From contig JALCNL010000016.1 of NCBI GenBank assembly GCA_022649055.1, forward strand, positions 1 through 35,722: DNA of 35,722 bases. Direction: 5' to 3'. This DNA comes from Megasphaera sp. GTDB lineage: Bacteria > Bacillota > Negativicutes > Veillonellales > Megasphaeraceae. How positions within the stretch are numbered: position 1 is the stretch's first letter; each line of letters opens with the position of its first letter. The notes beneath the pieces are model-generated. The model had not been told where the DNA came from, searched no databases, and saw only the letters and a program-made list of their open reading frames with translations. Both the position numbers and the translations under genes were made by a program. This document shows, piece after piece, positions 1-7,981 of the stretch.

Positions 1-113
1 TCAAACGGATTAAAGATGTTAGGCACACCCGCACGAATGACGGTATGTTTCACTGGATCGATTTTTACTTCTGCCGTGTCTGGTACTTGTTTTACACATA
101 CCAATATTTCCAT
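1..113 (-). CDS. etfB: Electron transfer flavoprotein beta subunit (EtfB), N-terminal part only
   Basis: Only the first 37 codons are in the window; the gene runs off the left edge. The visible start (MEILVCVKQVPDT...) is the typical EtfB N-terminus, in which the VKQVPD segment begins the nucleotide-binding fold. A strong ribosome binding site (TAGGAGG, complement of about 123-129) precedes the ATG. The gene follows the acyl-CoA dehydrogenase by 79 bases on the same strand, so the two are very likely co-transcribed, with etfA expected next outside the window. In Megasphaera-type anaerobes EtfAB and butyryl-CoA dehydrogenase form a complex that couples NADH oxidation to crotonyl-CoA and ferredoxin reduction. 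That role is known for the family and inferred here; nothing in 37 residues tests bifurcation. Confidence 0.88.
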   Translation of the reverse strand, partial: MEILVCVKQVPDTAEVKIDPVKHTVIRAGVPNIFNPF

Positions 114-192
114 ATTACGCTAACCTCCTAAAAATGTTTTCTTGTCTCCACAGCTTGATTACGCAACAATCAAACCTGCTTTGTCATGCCAA

Positions 193-1332
193 TTACCGCA
201 ATAACGCACCCGAAGTAACCATGCGCTGTACTTCGTTCGTGCCTTCATATATCTGTGTAATCTTTGCATCACGCAGATGACGGGCAACGGGATATTCTTC
301 GCTGTAGCCGTAGCCGCCGAAAATCTGCACGGCGTCAACCGCAACTTCCATAGCTACATCCGAAGCATAGCATTTTGCCATCGCAGCATCCACGGAATAC
401 GGTTTCTTTTCCTGTTTCTTCATCGCTGCTTTGTATACCAGGTTTCTCGCGGCTTCGATCTTCATTGCCATATCTGCCAGTTTGAAGGAAATAGCTTGGA
501 ATTTGCAGATCGGTTTGCCGAACTGTACACGTTGTTTGGAATATTCAACAGCGTCTTTCAAAGCGGCTTCCGCGATTCCCAATGCCTGTGCGGCTACCCC
601 GATACGGCCGCCGTCCAAGGTCTGCATAGCAATCTTAAAGCCTTTCCCTTCCTGACCGAGCATATTTTCAGCAGGAACTTTTACATTTTGGAATACGAGT
701 TCCATCGTCTGAGACGTGTGGATCCCGAGTTTGTCTTCTTTCTTGCCAAAGGTAAAGCCTTCCATCCCTTTTTCCAGAATGAATGCCGTAATACCATGGT
801 TGCCCTGGCTCTTATCCGTCATAGCGAATACAATATAGATATCAGCTGCGCCTGCGTTGGTGATAAAGATTTTGGAACCATTCAAAATATAATGGTCGCC
901 TTCTTTTACTGCAACGGTCTGCTGGCCGGAAGCATCGGTGCCGGCATTCGGTTCTGTTAAGCCGAACGCACCCAGTTTCGTGCCTTCACAAAGCGGAGTT
1001 AAGAATTTTTTCTTCTGTTCTTCTGTCCCGTATTCAAAAATCGGATTTGCACACAAGGATACGGTTCCGGACAACGTAATGCTGACGCCTGCATCATATT
1101 TGGCCAGTTCTTCTACCGTCATGATGTAGCTCAATACATCGGCACCAGCTCCGCCGTATTCTTCTGGGAAATATGTGCCGCCCAAACCCATTTCGAGCAT
1201 TTCTTTGATGATTGCTTCATCAAAAATACCTTGATGGTCACGTTCGGTAATAGTCGGGGCTAATCTTTTTTCACCAAAGTCTTTAGCCAATTTTACAAAC
1301 ATTTGTTGATCTTCCGTCATGTTAAAATCCAT
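193..1332 (-). CDS. bcd: Short-chain acyl-CoA dehydrogenase, probably butyryl-CoA dehydrogenase
   Basis: This 379-residue FAD enzyme reduces crotonyl-CoA to butyryl-CoA (or the reverse), the last redox step of butyrate formation. The sequence has the family landmarks: the FAD/substrate segment FGLTEPNAGTDASG (about residues 120-133), ITNAGAADIYIVFAMT, the C-terminal helical domain with RVQFGKPICKFQ, and the signature QIYEGTNEVQ, whose Glu (about 363) is the expected catalytic base. Length is normal (about 380). It resembles, from memory, the Megasphaera elsdenii enzyme along its whole length, which is the main taxonomic clue in the window. The ATG at 1332 has an AAAGGAGAG site about 10 bases upstream. 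It lies directly upstream of etfB, fitting a Bcd-EtfAB complex. Substrate chain length cannot be proved from sequence, but butyryl is the best guess. Confidence 0.92.
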   Translation of the reverse strand: MDFNMTEDQQMFVKLAKDFGEKRLAPTITERDHQGIFDEAIIKEMLEMGLGGTYFPEEYGGAGADVLSYIMTVEELAKYDAGVSITLSGTVSLCANPIFEYGTEEQKKKFLTPLCEGTKLGAFGLTEPNAGTDASGQQTVAVKEGDHYILNGSKIFITNAGAADIYIVFAMTDKSQGNHGITAFILEKGMEGFTFGKKEDKLGIHTSQTMELVFQNVKVPAENMLGQEGKGFKIAMQTLDGGRIGVAAQALGIAEAALKDAVEYSKQRVQFGKPICKFQAISFKLADMAMKIEAARNLVYKAAMKKQEKKPYSVDAAMAKCYASDVAMEVAVDAVQIFGGYGYSEEYPVARHLRDAKITQIYEGTNEVQRMVTSGALLR

Positions 1333-1366
1333 GATTCTTCCACTCTCCTTTAGAATGTTTTTACTA

Positions 1367-1382
1367 TTTAGTTTAAACTAAA
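1367..1382. promoter_or_regulatory. Perfect 16-bp palindrome upstream of bcd, possible operator
   Basis: TTTAGTTTAAACTAAA is a perfect palindrome 35-50 bases upstream of the bcd start codon. A weak promoter-like pair (TTTACA at 1389-1394, TAAATA at 1365-1370, 18-base gap, minus strand) overlaps it, so a repressor bound here could block either that promoter or elongation from the stronger promoter further upstream. The motif is all AT except for the central GTTTAAAC, so chance cannot be excluded. The regulator is unknown. Confidence 0.4.
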
Positions 1383-1528
1383 AAGCATTGTAAAAAGATA
1401 TAGTTATTGCCGCTGTTAACTAACTTTTGCAGGTGTTTTCGAAAGCCTGTAGCAGCTATGATAACCACAATTAGACAACGATACATGCACACGGCATATA
1501 CACGATTGTTCTAATCTCCCACATCTGA

Positions 1529-1557
1529 ATTGTACAACTTTTCACAAATTAAATCAA
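1529..1557 (-). promoter_or_regulatory. Sigma-A type promoter for bcd-etfB
   Basis: On the minus strand TTGATT (1552-1557) and TACAAT (1529-1534) are separated by exactly 17 bases. Transcription would start near 1521, giving a leader of about 190 bases before bcd. The leader contains no riboswitch I recognise. This is the best promoter match in the 520-base gap upstream of bcd. Confidence 0.55.
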
Positions 1558-1747
1558 TAGAAAAAGCAACACTTGAGTCAATATTATTATTTTTTTTTCT
1601 CATAGCTAACCCATTAAAATTTATTATCATATGTAATCTTTTTTGTTCCTTGAAACATACTTTTTCATCTGGCTTATCCAAAACATTCTACGAACTTTAT
1701 CTGCATAAAATAATAGAAATGCTAGTATTATAGCTACTTCTTAGAAA

Positions 1748-1820
1748 TTATATTGTGCAATAAGTAACACAATATAACAAACAACAATACTTTTTTTATT
1801 ATAAAAAAACAATATAACAA
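1748..1820. repeat. AT-rich inverted and direct repeats in the bcd-Nudix intergenic region
   Basis: The gap from 1333 to 1856 holds no convincing gene. Besides the promoter and palindrome near bcd, it contains TTATATTGTG (1748-1757) and its exact inverted copy CACAATATAA (1768-1777) around a 10-base loop. ACAATATAACAAA then occurs twice as a direct repeat (1769-1781 and 1809-1821), with an AT palindrome (T7-ATTAT-A7) between them at 1791-1809. No run of U follows the hairpin closely on either strand, so it is not a normal terminator. It may be an operator cluster or simple AT-rich drift. Confidence 0.5.
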
Positions 1821-1856
1821 ATAATTTATTTATGACTAAATAGCATAGTAGAAATA

Positions 1857-2471
1857 CTATAGCATTTCTATGCGGCGATATTGGCTAATAAAATTTTTAA
1901 CGATATGCGCTGTAATTCCCCAAATTGTTTTATTCTCATATTGATACATGTAAATATCATACGAAGAGCGTTTACGCCACTGCCAAGATAATTGCTTGGC
2001 AATGACATCCGGAAATCCAGATGCCGGTCTTGTGGCAATTTCCATGCAGAAACGTTCCGGATCGTGGGCGAGAAACCATTGTACAGGCACAATAAAAATT
2101 TCCTCTACTTCCTGCTTGCTTATAGTAATACAGCCGGCTTCTATTATCCCAACAAAAGGCCATACGGTTACCCCGACGGGAGACTCGACATAATCCAGTC
2201 TCCCGAGCATCTGAATTTGATTTTTTGATGTCCCTAATTCTTCCATTGTCTCCCGGACTGCCGTATGTTCAAAAGAAATATCTGTATTTTCTCTGCCGCC
2301 TCCAGGAAAACAAATATCGCCCGGCTGCCAGCTAAGCTTGCTGCTGCGAACTTCAAACAAAACACCAAGATTCCCCTTATTTTCAATAAGCGGAACTAAC
2401 ACTGCACATTGTTTATTACGCAGCACAGGTGACTGTTTTACCTTTATATTGCTCCATTTTTCAGTATTCAT
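1857..2471 (-). CDS. Nudix hydrolase, CoA pyrophosphatase type
   Basis: This 204-residue Nudix protein probably cleaves CoA (or oxidised CoA derivatives) into 3',5'-ADP and phosphopantetheine. The pattern LFEVRSSKLSWQPGDICFPGG (about residues 38-58) matches the motif that marks CoA-type Nudix enzymes just ahead of the Nudix box. The box follows as GGGREN...AVRETMEELG, with R73, E74, E77 and E78 as the expected metal site. Length is normal for the CoA group. The ATG at 2471 has AAAGGAGA upstream. It lies alone between the leuS terminator and the AT-rich gap, with the promoter presumably in the short space after 2520, where I see no strong match. The exact substrate is inferred; other nucleoside diphosphate derivatives remain possible. 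Confidence 0.82.
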   Translation of the reverse strand: MNTEKWSNIKVKQSPVLRNKQCAVLVPLIENKGNLGVLFEVRSSKLSWQPGDICFPGGGRENTDISFEHTAVRETMEELGTSKNQIQMLGRLDYVESPVGVTVWPFVGIIEAGCITISKQEVEEIFIVPVQWFLAHDPERFCMEIATRPASGFPDVIAKQLSWQWRKRSSYDIYMYQYENKTIWGITAHIVKNFISQYRRIEML

Positions 2472-2520
2472 TCCTATGTTCTCCTTTACCTCTATATCTA
2501 TTTATGATAGCAAATGAATG

Positions 2521-2559
2521 TAAAAAAAGATACTCATTTTTACATGAGTATCTTTTTTT
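2521..2559 (-). terminator. Rho-independent terminator of leuS
   Basis: GATACTCAT (2529-2537) pairs with ATGAGTATC (2544-2552) around a 6-base loop, with A7 on one side and T7 on the other, so it can work on both strands. It begins right after the leuS stop codon. The A run at 2522-2528 becomes the U tract for the minus-strand leuS transcript. Confidence 0.9.
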
Positions 2560-2561
2560 AC

Positions 2562-5036
2562 TTATTTTACAACGATATTAATAATTTTTTGCGGAATAAC
2601 AATATATTTAATAATCGTCCTGCCATCTATACATTCTTTTACACGAGGCATTGCTAACACTTTTTCTCTCATTTCTTCACTCGTAACATCGACAGGTATT
2701 GTAATACGTTCGCGAACTTTACCATTAATTTGTATAGGTATTTGAATTTCATCGACAACCAAAGCCGAAGCATCCACTTCCGGCCAGGCTGCTTCATGAA
2801 CACTCCCTTCAAATCCTGCATCATGCCATAATTCTTCTGTGATATGCGGCGTAAACGGAGCCAGAAGCAATAACAGATTTTTATTTACCTCCAGAGCTAA
2901 ATCCTTCCGGATTGTCTGATGCTTACCTGCATATGCATACATCGCATTGACCATTTCCATAATAGAACTAATCGCTGTATTAAAGTTATATTTACCAGTA
3001 ACGCCTTCTGTAACCTTTCCAATAGAGGTATGTTCTACAAAACGAAGTTCTTTTTCATCTTCTGTATACTCTTGAGCGGTAGGAGTTCCTTGTTTCATTA
3101 ATTCCATGTATTGTCCAAAAATGCGCCATACACGATTTAGAAAACGGAAAGACCCTTCCACTCCTTGATCAGACCATTCCAAATCACGTTCCGGCGGTGC
3201 GGCAAACAAGATAAACAATCGTGCCGTATCCGCTCCGTATTTTTGTACAATTTCTTCCGGAGACACAACATTTCCTTTGGATTTTGACATTTTACTGCCA
3301 TCCATCAGGACCATTCCTTGTGTTAATAGGCGGGTAAATGGTTCATCGTCTTCCACCAACCCGGCATCGTACAACACTTTCATAAAGAAGCGGGAATAGA
3401 GCAAATGCAGGATAGCATGTTCAATGCCGCCAATATATTGATCAACGGCCATCCAATGATTGGCTTTTTTCGAATCGAAGGCAGCTTGATTATTTTTTGC
3501 ATCCGTATATCGTAAATAATACCATGAAGAATCAAAAAATGTATCCATAGTATCCGTTTCGCGCCGGGCCGGACCCCCGCATTTCGGACAAGTGCAATGA
3601 ACAAAATGTTCGCTTGTTGCCAACGGGGACACAGCTCCCGCCGTAAATTTAACATCCGTAGGCAGCGTAATCGGCAACTGGTCTTCAGGAACAAGCTGTT
3701 CTCCGCAGGTATCACAATAAATAACCGGAATGGGTGTTCCCCAGTACCGTTGACGGGAAATAAGCCAATCTCGCAGTTTATAATTTACTGTGCCATGGCC
3801 CAATTTATGTTCCACCAGCCATTTCGTAATAGCTTTACGTCCTTCTTCATCAGTCAACCCGTTAAAAGCACCGGAATGAACCAAAATCCCAGGATCATGG
3901 TATGCTGTTTCCATTGTATCCAAATCTAATGTTTCTTCTCTATTCTGAACTACCAGCCGAATCGGCAAATGATATTTTTTAGCAAACTCCCAGTCACGTT
4001 CATCATGGCCCGGAACGCCCATAACTGCGCCTGTACCATAATCAATCAAAACGTAATTGGCAATCCAAATAGGTACTTTTTCATTATTAACAGGATTTAC
4101 AGCATACGAACCAGTAAACATGCCTTCTTTTTCGACATCGTCCGAAGTACGGTCCATATCATTCATATTTTTCATACGTGTGATAAAATTCCGAAGTTCT
4201 GTTTCATTTTTCTTGCCTTTAATCAATTCCGCCACATACGGATGTTCTGGAGCCAATACAATATATGTTACACCAAAAATAGTATCTACCCGTGTAGAGA
4301 ACATTGATATTTTTTTGTCTATTTCTGGAATAATAAAATCAAATTCAGCCCCTTCGCTGCGTCCAATCCAATTTTTTTGCATCGTCTTTACACGTTCCGG
4401 CCAGCCATCCAGCTTATTCAAATCCTGCAACAGACGATCCGCATAATCCGTGATTTTTATGAACCATTGTTTCAGGTCTTTTTTTACAACATCGGAATCA
4501 CAGCGCCAGCACTTACCATCGATAACTTGTTCATTTGCCAAAACAGTATTACAGTTTTCACACCAGTTTACCTTCGCTTTTTTTCTGTATACAAGGCCTT
4601 TTTTATAAAACAATTCAAAAAGCCATTGATTCCATTTATAATAATCCTCTTTACAAGTTGTTGCTTCCCGGTCCCAATCATAGGAAAGTCCTAATGCTTG
4701 CTGCTGGCGTTTCATATTGGATATGTTATCCAGTGTCCACACCGCCGGCGGAATATTGTTTTTGATAGCAGCATTTTCCGCAGGCATCCCGAACGAATCC
4801 CATCCCATTGGATGCAAAACATTGAACCCCGTCATCCGTTTATATCTGGCAATAACATCCCCAATAGAATAATTGCGTACATGCCCCATGTGAAGGTTTC
4901 CCGATGGATACGGAAACATTTCCAAGACATAATACGGCGGTTTTCCATTATCATCCGGACAACAGTTCACCTTTTCATCCAGCCATTTTTTTTGCCATTT
5001 TTTTTCAATTTCCTGTGGGATATACTTTTCCATCAT
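2562..5036 (-). CDS. leuS: Leucyl-tRNA synthetase
   Basis: LeuRS charges tRNA-Leu with leucine in the cytosol. This class I enzyme has the HIGH-type motif HMGH in YPSGNLHMGHVRNY near the N-terminus, a zinc knuckle (CENC...CWRC), the large CP1 editing domain with GTGAVMGVPGHDERD, a second CxxC pair (CDTC...CPKC), the FFDSSWYYLRY segment and KMSKS in DGSKMSKSKGN. At 824 residues it has a normal bacterial length. The start is set at the ATG at 5036 (MMEKYIP...), which lies 9 bases after AGGAGG. A longer frame adds 10 residues upstream but has no ribosome binding site. Expression is controlled by the T-box leader just upstream and ends at the terminator at 2521-2559, so it is a single-gene unit. 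Confidence 0.97.
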   Translation of the reverse strand: MMEKYIPQEIEKKWQKKWLDEKVNCCPDDNGKPPYYVLEMFPYPSGNLHMGHVRNYSIGDVIARYKRMTGFNVLHPMGWDSFGMPAENAAIKNNIPPAVWTLDNISNMKRQQQALGLSYDWDREATTCKEDYYKWNQWLFELFYKKGLVYRKKAKVNWCENCNTVLANEQVIDGKCWRCDSDVVKKDLKQWFIKITDYADRLLQDLNKLDGWPERVKTMQKNWIGRSEGAEFDFIIPEIDKKISMFSTRVDTIFGVTYIVLAPEHPYVAELIKGKKNETELRNFITRMKNMNDMDRTSDDVEKEGMFTGSYAVNPVNNEKVPIWIANYVLIDYGTGAVMGVPGHDERDWEFAKKYHLPIRLVVQNREETLDLDTMETAYHDPGILVHSGAFNGLTDEEGRKAITKWLVEHKLGHGTVNYKLRDWLISRQRYWGTPIPVIYCDTCGEQLVPEDQLPITLPTDVKFTAGAVSPLATSEHFVHCTCPKCGGPARRETDTMDTFFDSSWYYLRYTDAKNNQAAFDSKKANHWMAVDQYIGGIEHAILHLLYSRFFMKVLYDAGLVEDDEPFTRLLTQGMVLMDGSKMSKSKGNVVSPEEIVQKYGADTARLFILFAAPPERDLEWSDQGVEGSFRFLNRVWRIFGQYMELMKQGTPTAQEYTEDEKELRFVEHTSIGKVTEGVTGKYNFNTAISSIMEMVNAMYAYAGKHQTIRKDLALEVNKNLLLLLAPFTPHITEELWHDAGFEGSVHEAAWPEVDASALVVDEIQIPIQINGKVRERITIPVDVTSEEMREKVLAMPRVKECIDGRTIIKYIVIPQKIINIVVK

Positions 5037-5088
5037 TAACACATGCCTCCTATACATACAAATCAAACCTATACATGGTATCTATCAC

Positions 5089-5346
5089 AAAAAGAAAAGC
5101 CCCTAACAATGCCTGCAATGCATCGTTAGGGGCGTATGATCGCTGTACCACCCTAATTGGCTCTCATTACGACGAAATATATTCCGTCTTACGGTTAACG
5201 CCCGTCAAACGCTTATACTTACTGTTTTTCAGTATAAGAAGCTCCCGGGTGAGTAAATAAACTTCCGGTGTACCGGATTTCCACCATCGCCGGCTCTCTG
5301 AAACGCTGTTGTTTATCATTCCCAATCATTGCTTACCTTATAGATG
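5089..5346 (-). promoter_or_regulatory. T-box leader (tRNA-Leu sensing) upstream of leuS
   Basis: On the minus strand the leader shows T-box elements in the right order: GGTAAGCAATGATTGGGAA and the AGAGAGCCGG segment of Stem I; a Leu CTC specifier in TTACTCACC (CTC at 5251-5253, followed by A); a Stem III hairpin CTTATACT/AGTATAAG; the T-box AATTAGGGTGGTACAGCG (5141-5158); and a terminator with GCCCCTAAC (from 5133) pairing with GTTAGGGGC, then TTTTCTTTTT (to 5089). The CCCTAA of the terminator can instead pair with TTAGGG of the T-box, forming the antiterminator when uncharged tRNA-Leu binds. The T-box reads GTACAGCG where GTACCGCG is usual. Confidence 0.95.
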
Positions 5347-5352
5347 TTACAT

Positions 5353-5381
5353 ATTCTACTACGCTATCACTTTTTTGTAAA
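5353..5381 (-). promoter_or_regulatory. Promoter of the leuS T-box transcript
   Basis: TTTACA (5376-5381) and TAGAAT (5353-5358) on the minus strand are 17 bases apart. Transcription would begin near 5346, just ahead of the T-box Stem I. It sits in the 70-base gap after the GH18 gene, so leuS is independent of that gene. Confidence 0.75.
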
Positions 5382-5414
5382 GTATAAAAGCATGAAATAT
5401 TTTCATTTTCCAAT

Positions 5415-6947
5415 TTATAGGGGAAAGCCCTGCCAAAAATCTTTCGTTTCAAACCCTTTGCGCCAAAAAGCGGCTCCTGCCAGATGATAGGAAGATAACA
5501 GCAAATATTTATATTGCAAAGACTTTTCATCTTCAAACCATATTTTAATTTGCCCTTCCGCAATCGGCAATTCCATATAATATAATTTCAAATTTTCATC
5601 CCAGCGTATATCTTTTTTAAAACGGACAAACAGCTTTTGGCTGTCCGACATCGTCAACGTTCTGACATCAAGGGAACGCGGAAAAGAAACACGGACCTGT
5701 GCCGGTCGCTGCGACCAAGTCTTCATATCGGAAGGAAGTGTTCCTGGATCATTGGTTTCGTACCAGGTGCGCATATATAAAGGCATACCGAGAATCAGTT
5801 TATTCGGCGGAACGACAGTTATTATTTTTCTTACACTGGCTTCGACCCATGGGTACGATGCATTGGGTCCGGCAACGGTACTGGCTCTGCCGAATTGATC
5901 ATAGGCCATCAGTACTACATAATCCAGTTGTTTAGCCAAGGAAGCTCGGTCATAAACCTGAGACCAATTGGGATTATCGGAGATAGCCGTCACGTCCATA
6001 GAAATAGTAAGTCCGTAGGCATGTCCCGCTTGAACAATATCACGGACAAAAGCGGTCAAACGGTCACGATCTTCATAGTTTATATTCTCAAAATCAAGAT
6101 TATAACCATTCAGGTTATATAGCAACGCATATCCTATGAGTTGTTTTATTACTCGTTTCTTCAGATTGTCGTCCATAAGCAATTGATGTGTAAATTGAGG
6201 ATCAAAATGATTATCCACCAACGGCCATACATCATATTCTTTATCACGATATGCCGCAACCAGTGTATCTAAATCCGGATTGCGCAGTTCTATCCCTGAT
6301 GTTGTAAGTCTGAATGCCGTGGGAGAAATAACACGTTGTTTGGCGTTTATTTCAGGAATATTGTCTTTTTCTTTCATTATAGGATCCCATAGAATGGCAA
6401 TATCCAATTTTCCCTTTTTATTAATTATTGCTGTTGATTCCTGATTTTTCAATTCCGGAATTACCGTGACAGGTGTCAATGGCGGCTGCAATTCTTTTCC
6501 TTTTGGCTGCAAAACATAACTAATACCTAAAGGGCGGCGAATATGCTGAATACTTACGGTGTAATCTTTCTTTCCTTTACTGCCCGGAAAGAGAAGTTCT
6601 ACATTTGGATTCTGCCACAACGTATCCGGTATATTCTGTTTTGGCTTAGGCAGGCGCACGAGAAAATATCCCGGTTTTCCTGAAATCTCCTGAATACCAT
6701 ATTGTGACAGGGAATCACCTGATACAAGCCACCGTCCTTGTTCTTCCACAATTTTTAATTTTTGAATATCGATAGATTGAATCGGATTATTGACAGTGGG
6801 TACATTAAAGACAGGATCTGTTTTCTTTGTCTCTTTTACACTAACTGTCTTGGCAAAAATGTTCTGCGGCAGTATTACCGTGCCACTTACTATCAAAAAT
6901 AAAGGAACCAAAAATATAAGATTTTTTTTAGACTTCCAGTGAATCAT
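5415..6947 (-). CDS. Secreted glycoside hydrolase family 18 protein
   Basis: A 510-residue exported hydrolase. Residues 1-32 look like a signal peptide: basic MIHWKSKKN, a hydrophobic stretch, then an NIFA-like cleavage site. About 150 residues of unrecognised N-terminal sequence follow. The C-terminal two thirds is a GH18 barrel: GYNLDFENI carries the catalytic Glu (E287) of the DxxDxDxE motif in shortened form, followed by VVLMAYDQFG and a W-containing C-terminal segment. It most resembles the YaaH/SleL-like GH18 proteins that act on peptidoglycan N-acetylglucosamine bonds, but no LysM wall-binding repeats are visible. A wall or envelope role is an inference; a chitinase-like sugar target is possible. 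The ATG at 6947 has TAGGAGA upstream. It is divergent from lgt. Confidence 0.85.
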   Translation of the reverse strand: MIHWKSKKNLIFLVPLFLIVSGTVILPQNIFAKTVSVKETKKTDPVFNVPTVNNPIQSIDIQKLKIVEEQGRWLVSGDSLSQYGIQEISGKPGYFLVRLPKPKQNIPDTLWQNPNVELLFPGSKGKKDYTVSIQHIRRPLGISYVLQPKGKELQPPLTPVTVIPELKNQESTAIINKKGKLDIAILWDPIMKEKDNIPEINAKQRVISPTAFRLTTSGIELRNPDLDTLVAAYRDKEYDVWPLVDNHFDPQFTHQLLMDDNLKKRVIKQLIGYALLYNLNGYNLDFENINYEDRDRLTAFVRDIVQAGHAYGLTISMDVTAISDNPNWSQVYDRASLAKQLDYVVLMAYDQFGRASTVAGPNASYPWVEASVRKIITVVPPNKLILGMPLYMRTWYETNDPGTLPSDMKTWSQRPAQVRVSFPRSLDVRTLTMSDSQKLFVRFKKDIRWDENLKLYYMELPIAEGQIKIWFEDEKSLQYKYLLLSSYHLAGAAFWRKGFETKDFWQGFPL

Positions 6948-6980
6948 TACACATTCTCCTACTATATAAATATTTTCTGT

Positions 6981-7035
6981 CTGGTAATTTTACATAAATA
7001 CGGTATAATATATACATTATGTTATTATAACACAA
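6981..7035. promoter_or_regulatory. Divergent lgt / GH18 promoter region with overlapping -10 boxes
   Basis: A perfect TATAAT at 7004-7009 on plus is the likely -10 of lgt, although the -35 at 17 bases (CTGGTA) is poor. On minus, TTGTGT (7030-7035) and TATATT (7007-7012) with a 17-base gap could drive the GH18 gene. The two -10 boxes overlap, so use of one should block the other. The palindrome TGTTATTATAACA (7020-7032) covers the early lgt transcript and might be an operator. Confidence 0.42.
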
Positions 7036-7047
7036 AGGAGGAAACAT

Positions 7048-7839
7048 ATGCATCAATATTTGTTTTATATCGGATCTTTTCCTATTCGTTCCTACGGCCT
7101 TTTATTCATGCTTGGAATCCTGTCGGCAGGCGTCGTTGCGTATTATATTATGAAACGTGACGGACGCGGCTGGCATGTACATATATTTGATTTTACCATG
7201 TACTGCGGTCTTGCAGGTATTATAGGCGGACGTCTATGGGATGTTTTCTTTTTCGACTGGACGTATTATCATAATCATATTGCAGAGATTCCGTATGTCT
7301 GGCAGGGCGGCATGGCAATACAGGGAGGTCTCCTGTTCGGAGCCATAGTCGGCATCATATATACCAGATATCATCATATCGATACTTGGGCTTTTGCCGA
7401 CCTTCTGGCGCCTGCTATTATACTGGGGCAGTCCATCGGCCGCATGGCCAATCTCATGAACGGAGATGCCTTTGGACATCCCACAGGAAAAAGTTTCGGC
7501 TTATTATATCCAGACACAACACTTGCATATCATACATATGGAAATCAGCCCTTATGGCCGGCAGAAATCTGGGAAGGACAACTTGATGTTTTAGTCTTTG
7601 TAGCCTTGCTTTTCTACAGCAGCTTTCCGCACAAAAAAGGACAGGTTTTTTGCCTTTACATTATGTTGTATGCTGTAGAACGTTTTTTCCTGGAATTTTT
7701 ACGGGGAGATTACGTAAACCTCATCATAGGTTTAAAATCAGCTCAAATGACCAGTGTAATCGCATTTATCATAGCTACTGCTATATTTGTATATCTTCAG
7801 TTTTATGGCAAAACGGATGTAAAAGATAAAGGACAATAA
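7048..7839 (+). CDS. lgt: Phosphatidylglycerol-prolipoprotein diacylglyceryl transferase
   Basis: Lgt moves a diacylglyceryl group from phosphatidylglycerol to the cysteine of prolipoproteins in the cytoplasmic membrane, the first step of lipoprotein maturation. The 263-residue protein has about seven hydrophobic segments, the N-terminal FPIRSYGLLF, the central GGMAIQGGLLFG, and the Lgt signature GRMANLMNGDAFG (about 131-143) with the conserved G-R and Asn residues. The position that is Glu in many Lgt proteins is Asp (D140) here. The C-terminal FFLEFLRGD matches the family. An excellent AAAGGAGG site precedes the ATG. It is the only plus-strand gene in the window and stands alone, ending at a strong bidirectional terminator shared with the suf operon. 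Confidence 0.96.
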   Translation: MHQYLFYIGSFPIRSYGLLFMLGILSAGVVAYYIMKRDGRGWHVHIFDFTMYCGLAGIIGGRLWDVFFFDWTYYHNHIAEIPYVWQGGMAIQGGLLFGAIVGIIYTRYHHIDTWAFADLLAPAIILGQSIGRMANLMNGDAFGHPTGKSFGLLYPDTTLAYHTYGNQPLWPAEIWEGQLDVLVFVALLFYSSFPHKKGQVFCLYIMLYAVERFFLEFLRGDYVNLIIGLKSAQMTSVIAFIIATAIFVYLQFYGKTDVKDKGQ

Positions 7840-7883
7840 GTGTCTATTTTTAATGATCCGCCGAATAGCTTTGAATACCTATC

Positions 7884-7934
7884 AAAAAAGAACAGGGATC
7901 CGGATAAAATGAAATCCGGATCCCTGTTCTTTTT
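7884..7934 (+). terminator. Bidirectional terminator between lgt and the suf operon
   Basis: A perfect 16-bp stem (7890-7905 with 7914-7929, containing AACAGGGATCCGGAT) closes an 8-base loop and is flanked by A6 (7884-7889) and T5 (7930-7934). lgt arrives from the left and sufU from the right, so both convergent transcripts can stop here. Confidence 0.95.
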
Positions 7935-7981
7935 CTATCTTAAAATCAACACATACACCATTTTCTTGTTATATTCCACAT

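Noticed and set aside
153-173. Short inverted repeat TTGATT/AATCAA between bcd and etfB as a terminator
   Set aside because: Only six base pairs with no U tract; read-through from bcd into etfB is expected for this operon.
277-960. A 227-codon open frame on plus opposite bcd
   Set aside because: It is antisense to a strongly conserved enzyme, has no good ribosome binding site, and its composition (many Phe, His, Cys) is what the complement of bcd codons gives.
1530-1733. A 67-codon plus-strand frame in the AT-rich gap
   Set aside because: It is Phe/Leu/Ile/Lys-rich as expected from AT-rich DNA, lacks a ribosome binding site, and resembles no family I know.
1843-1863. AT hairpin ATAGTA/TACTAT at the end of the Nudix gene as a terminator
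   Set aside because: The stem is six AT-rich pairs, overlaps the stop codon, and no U tract follows on minus.
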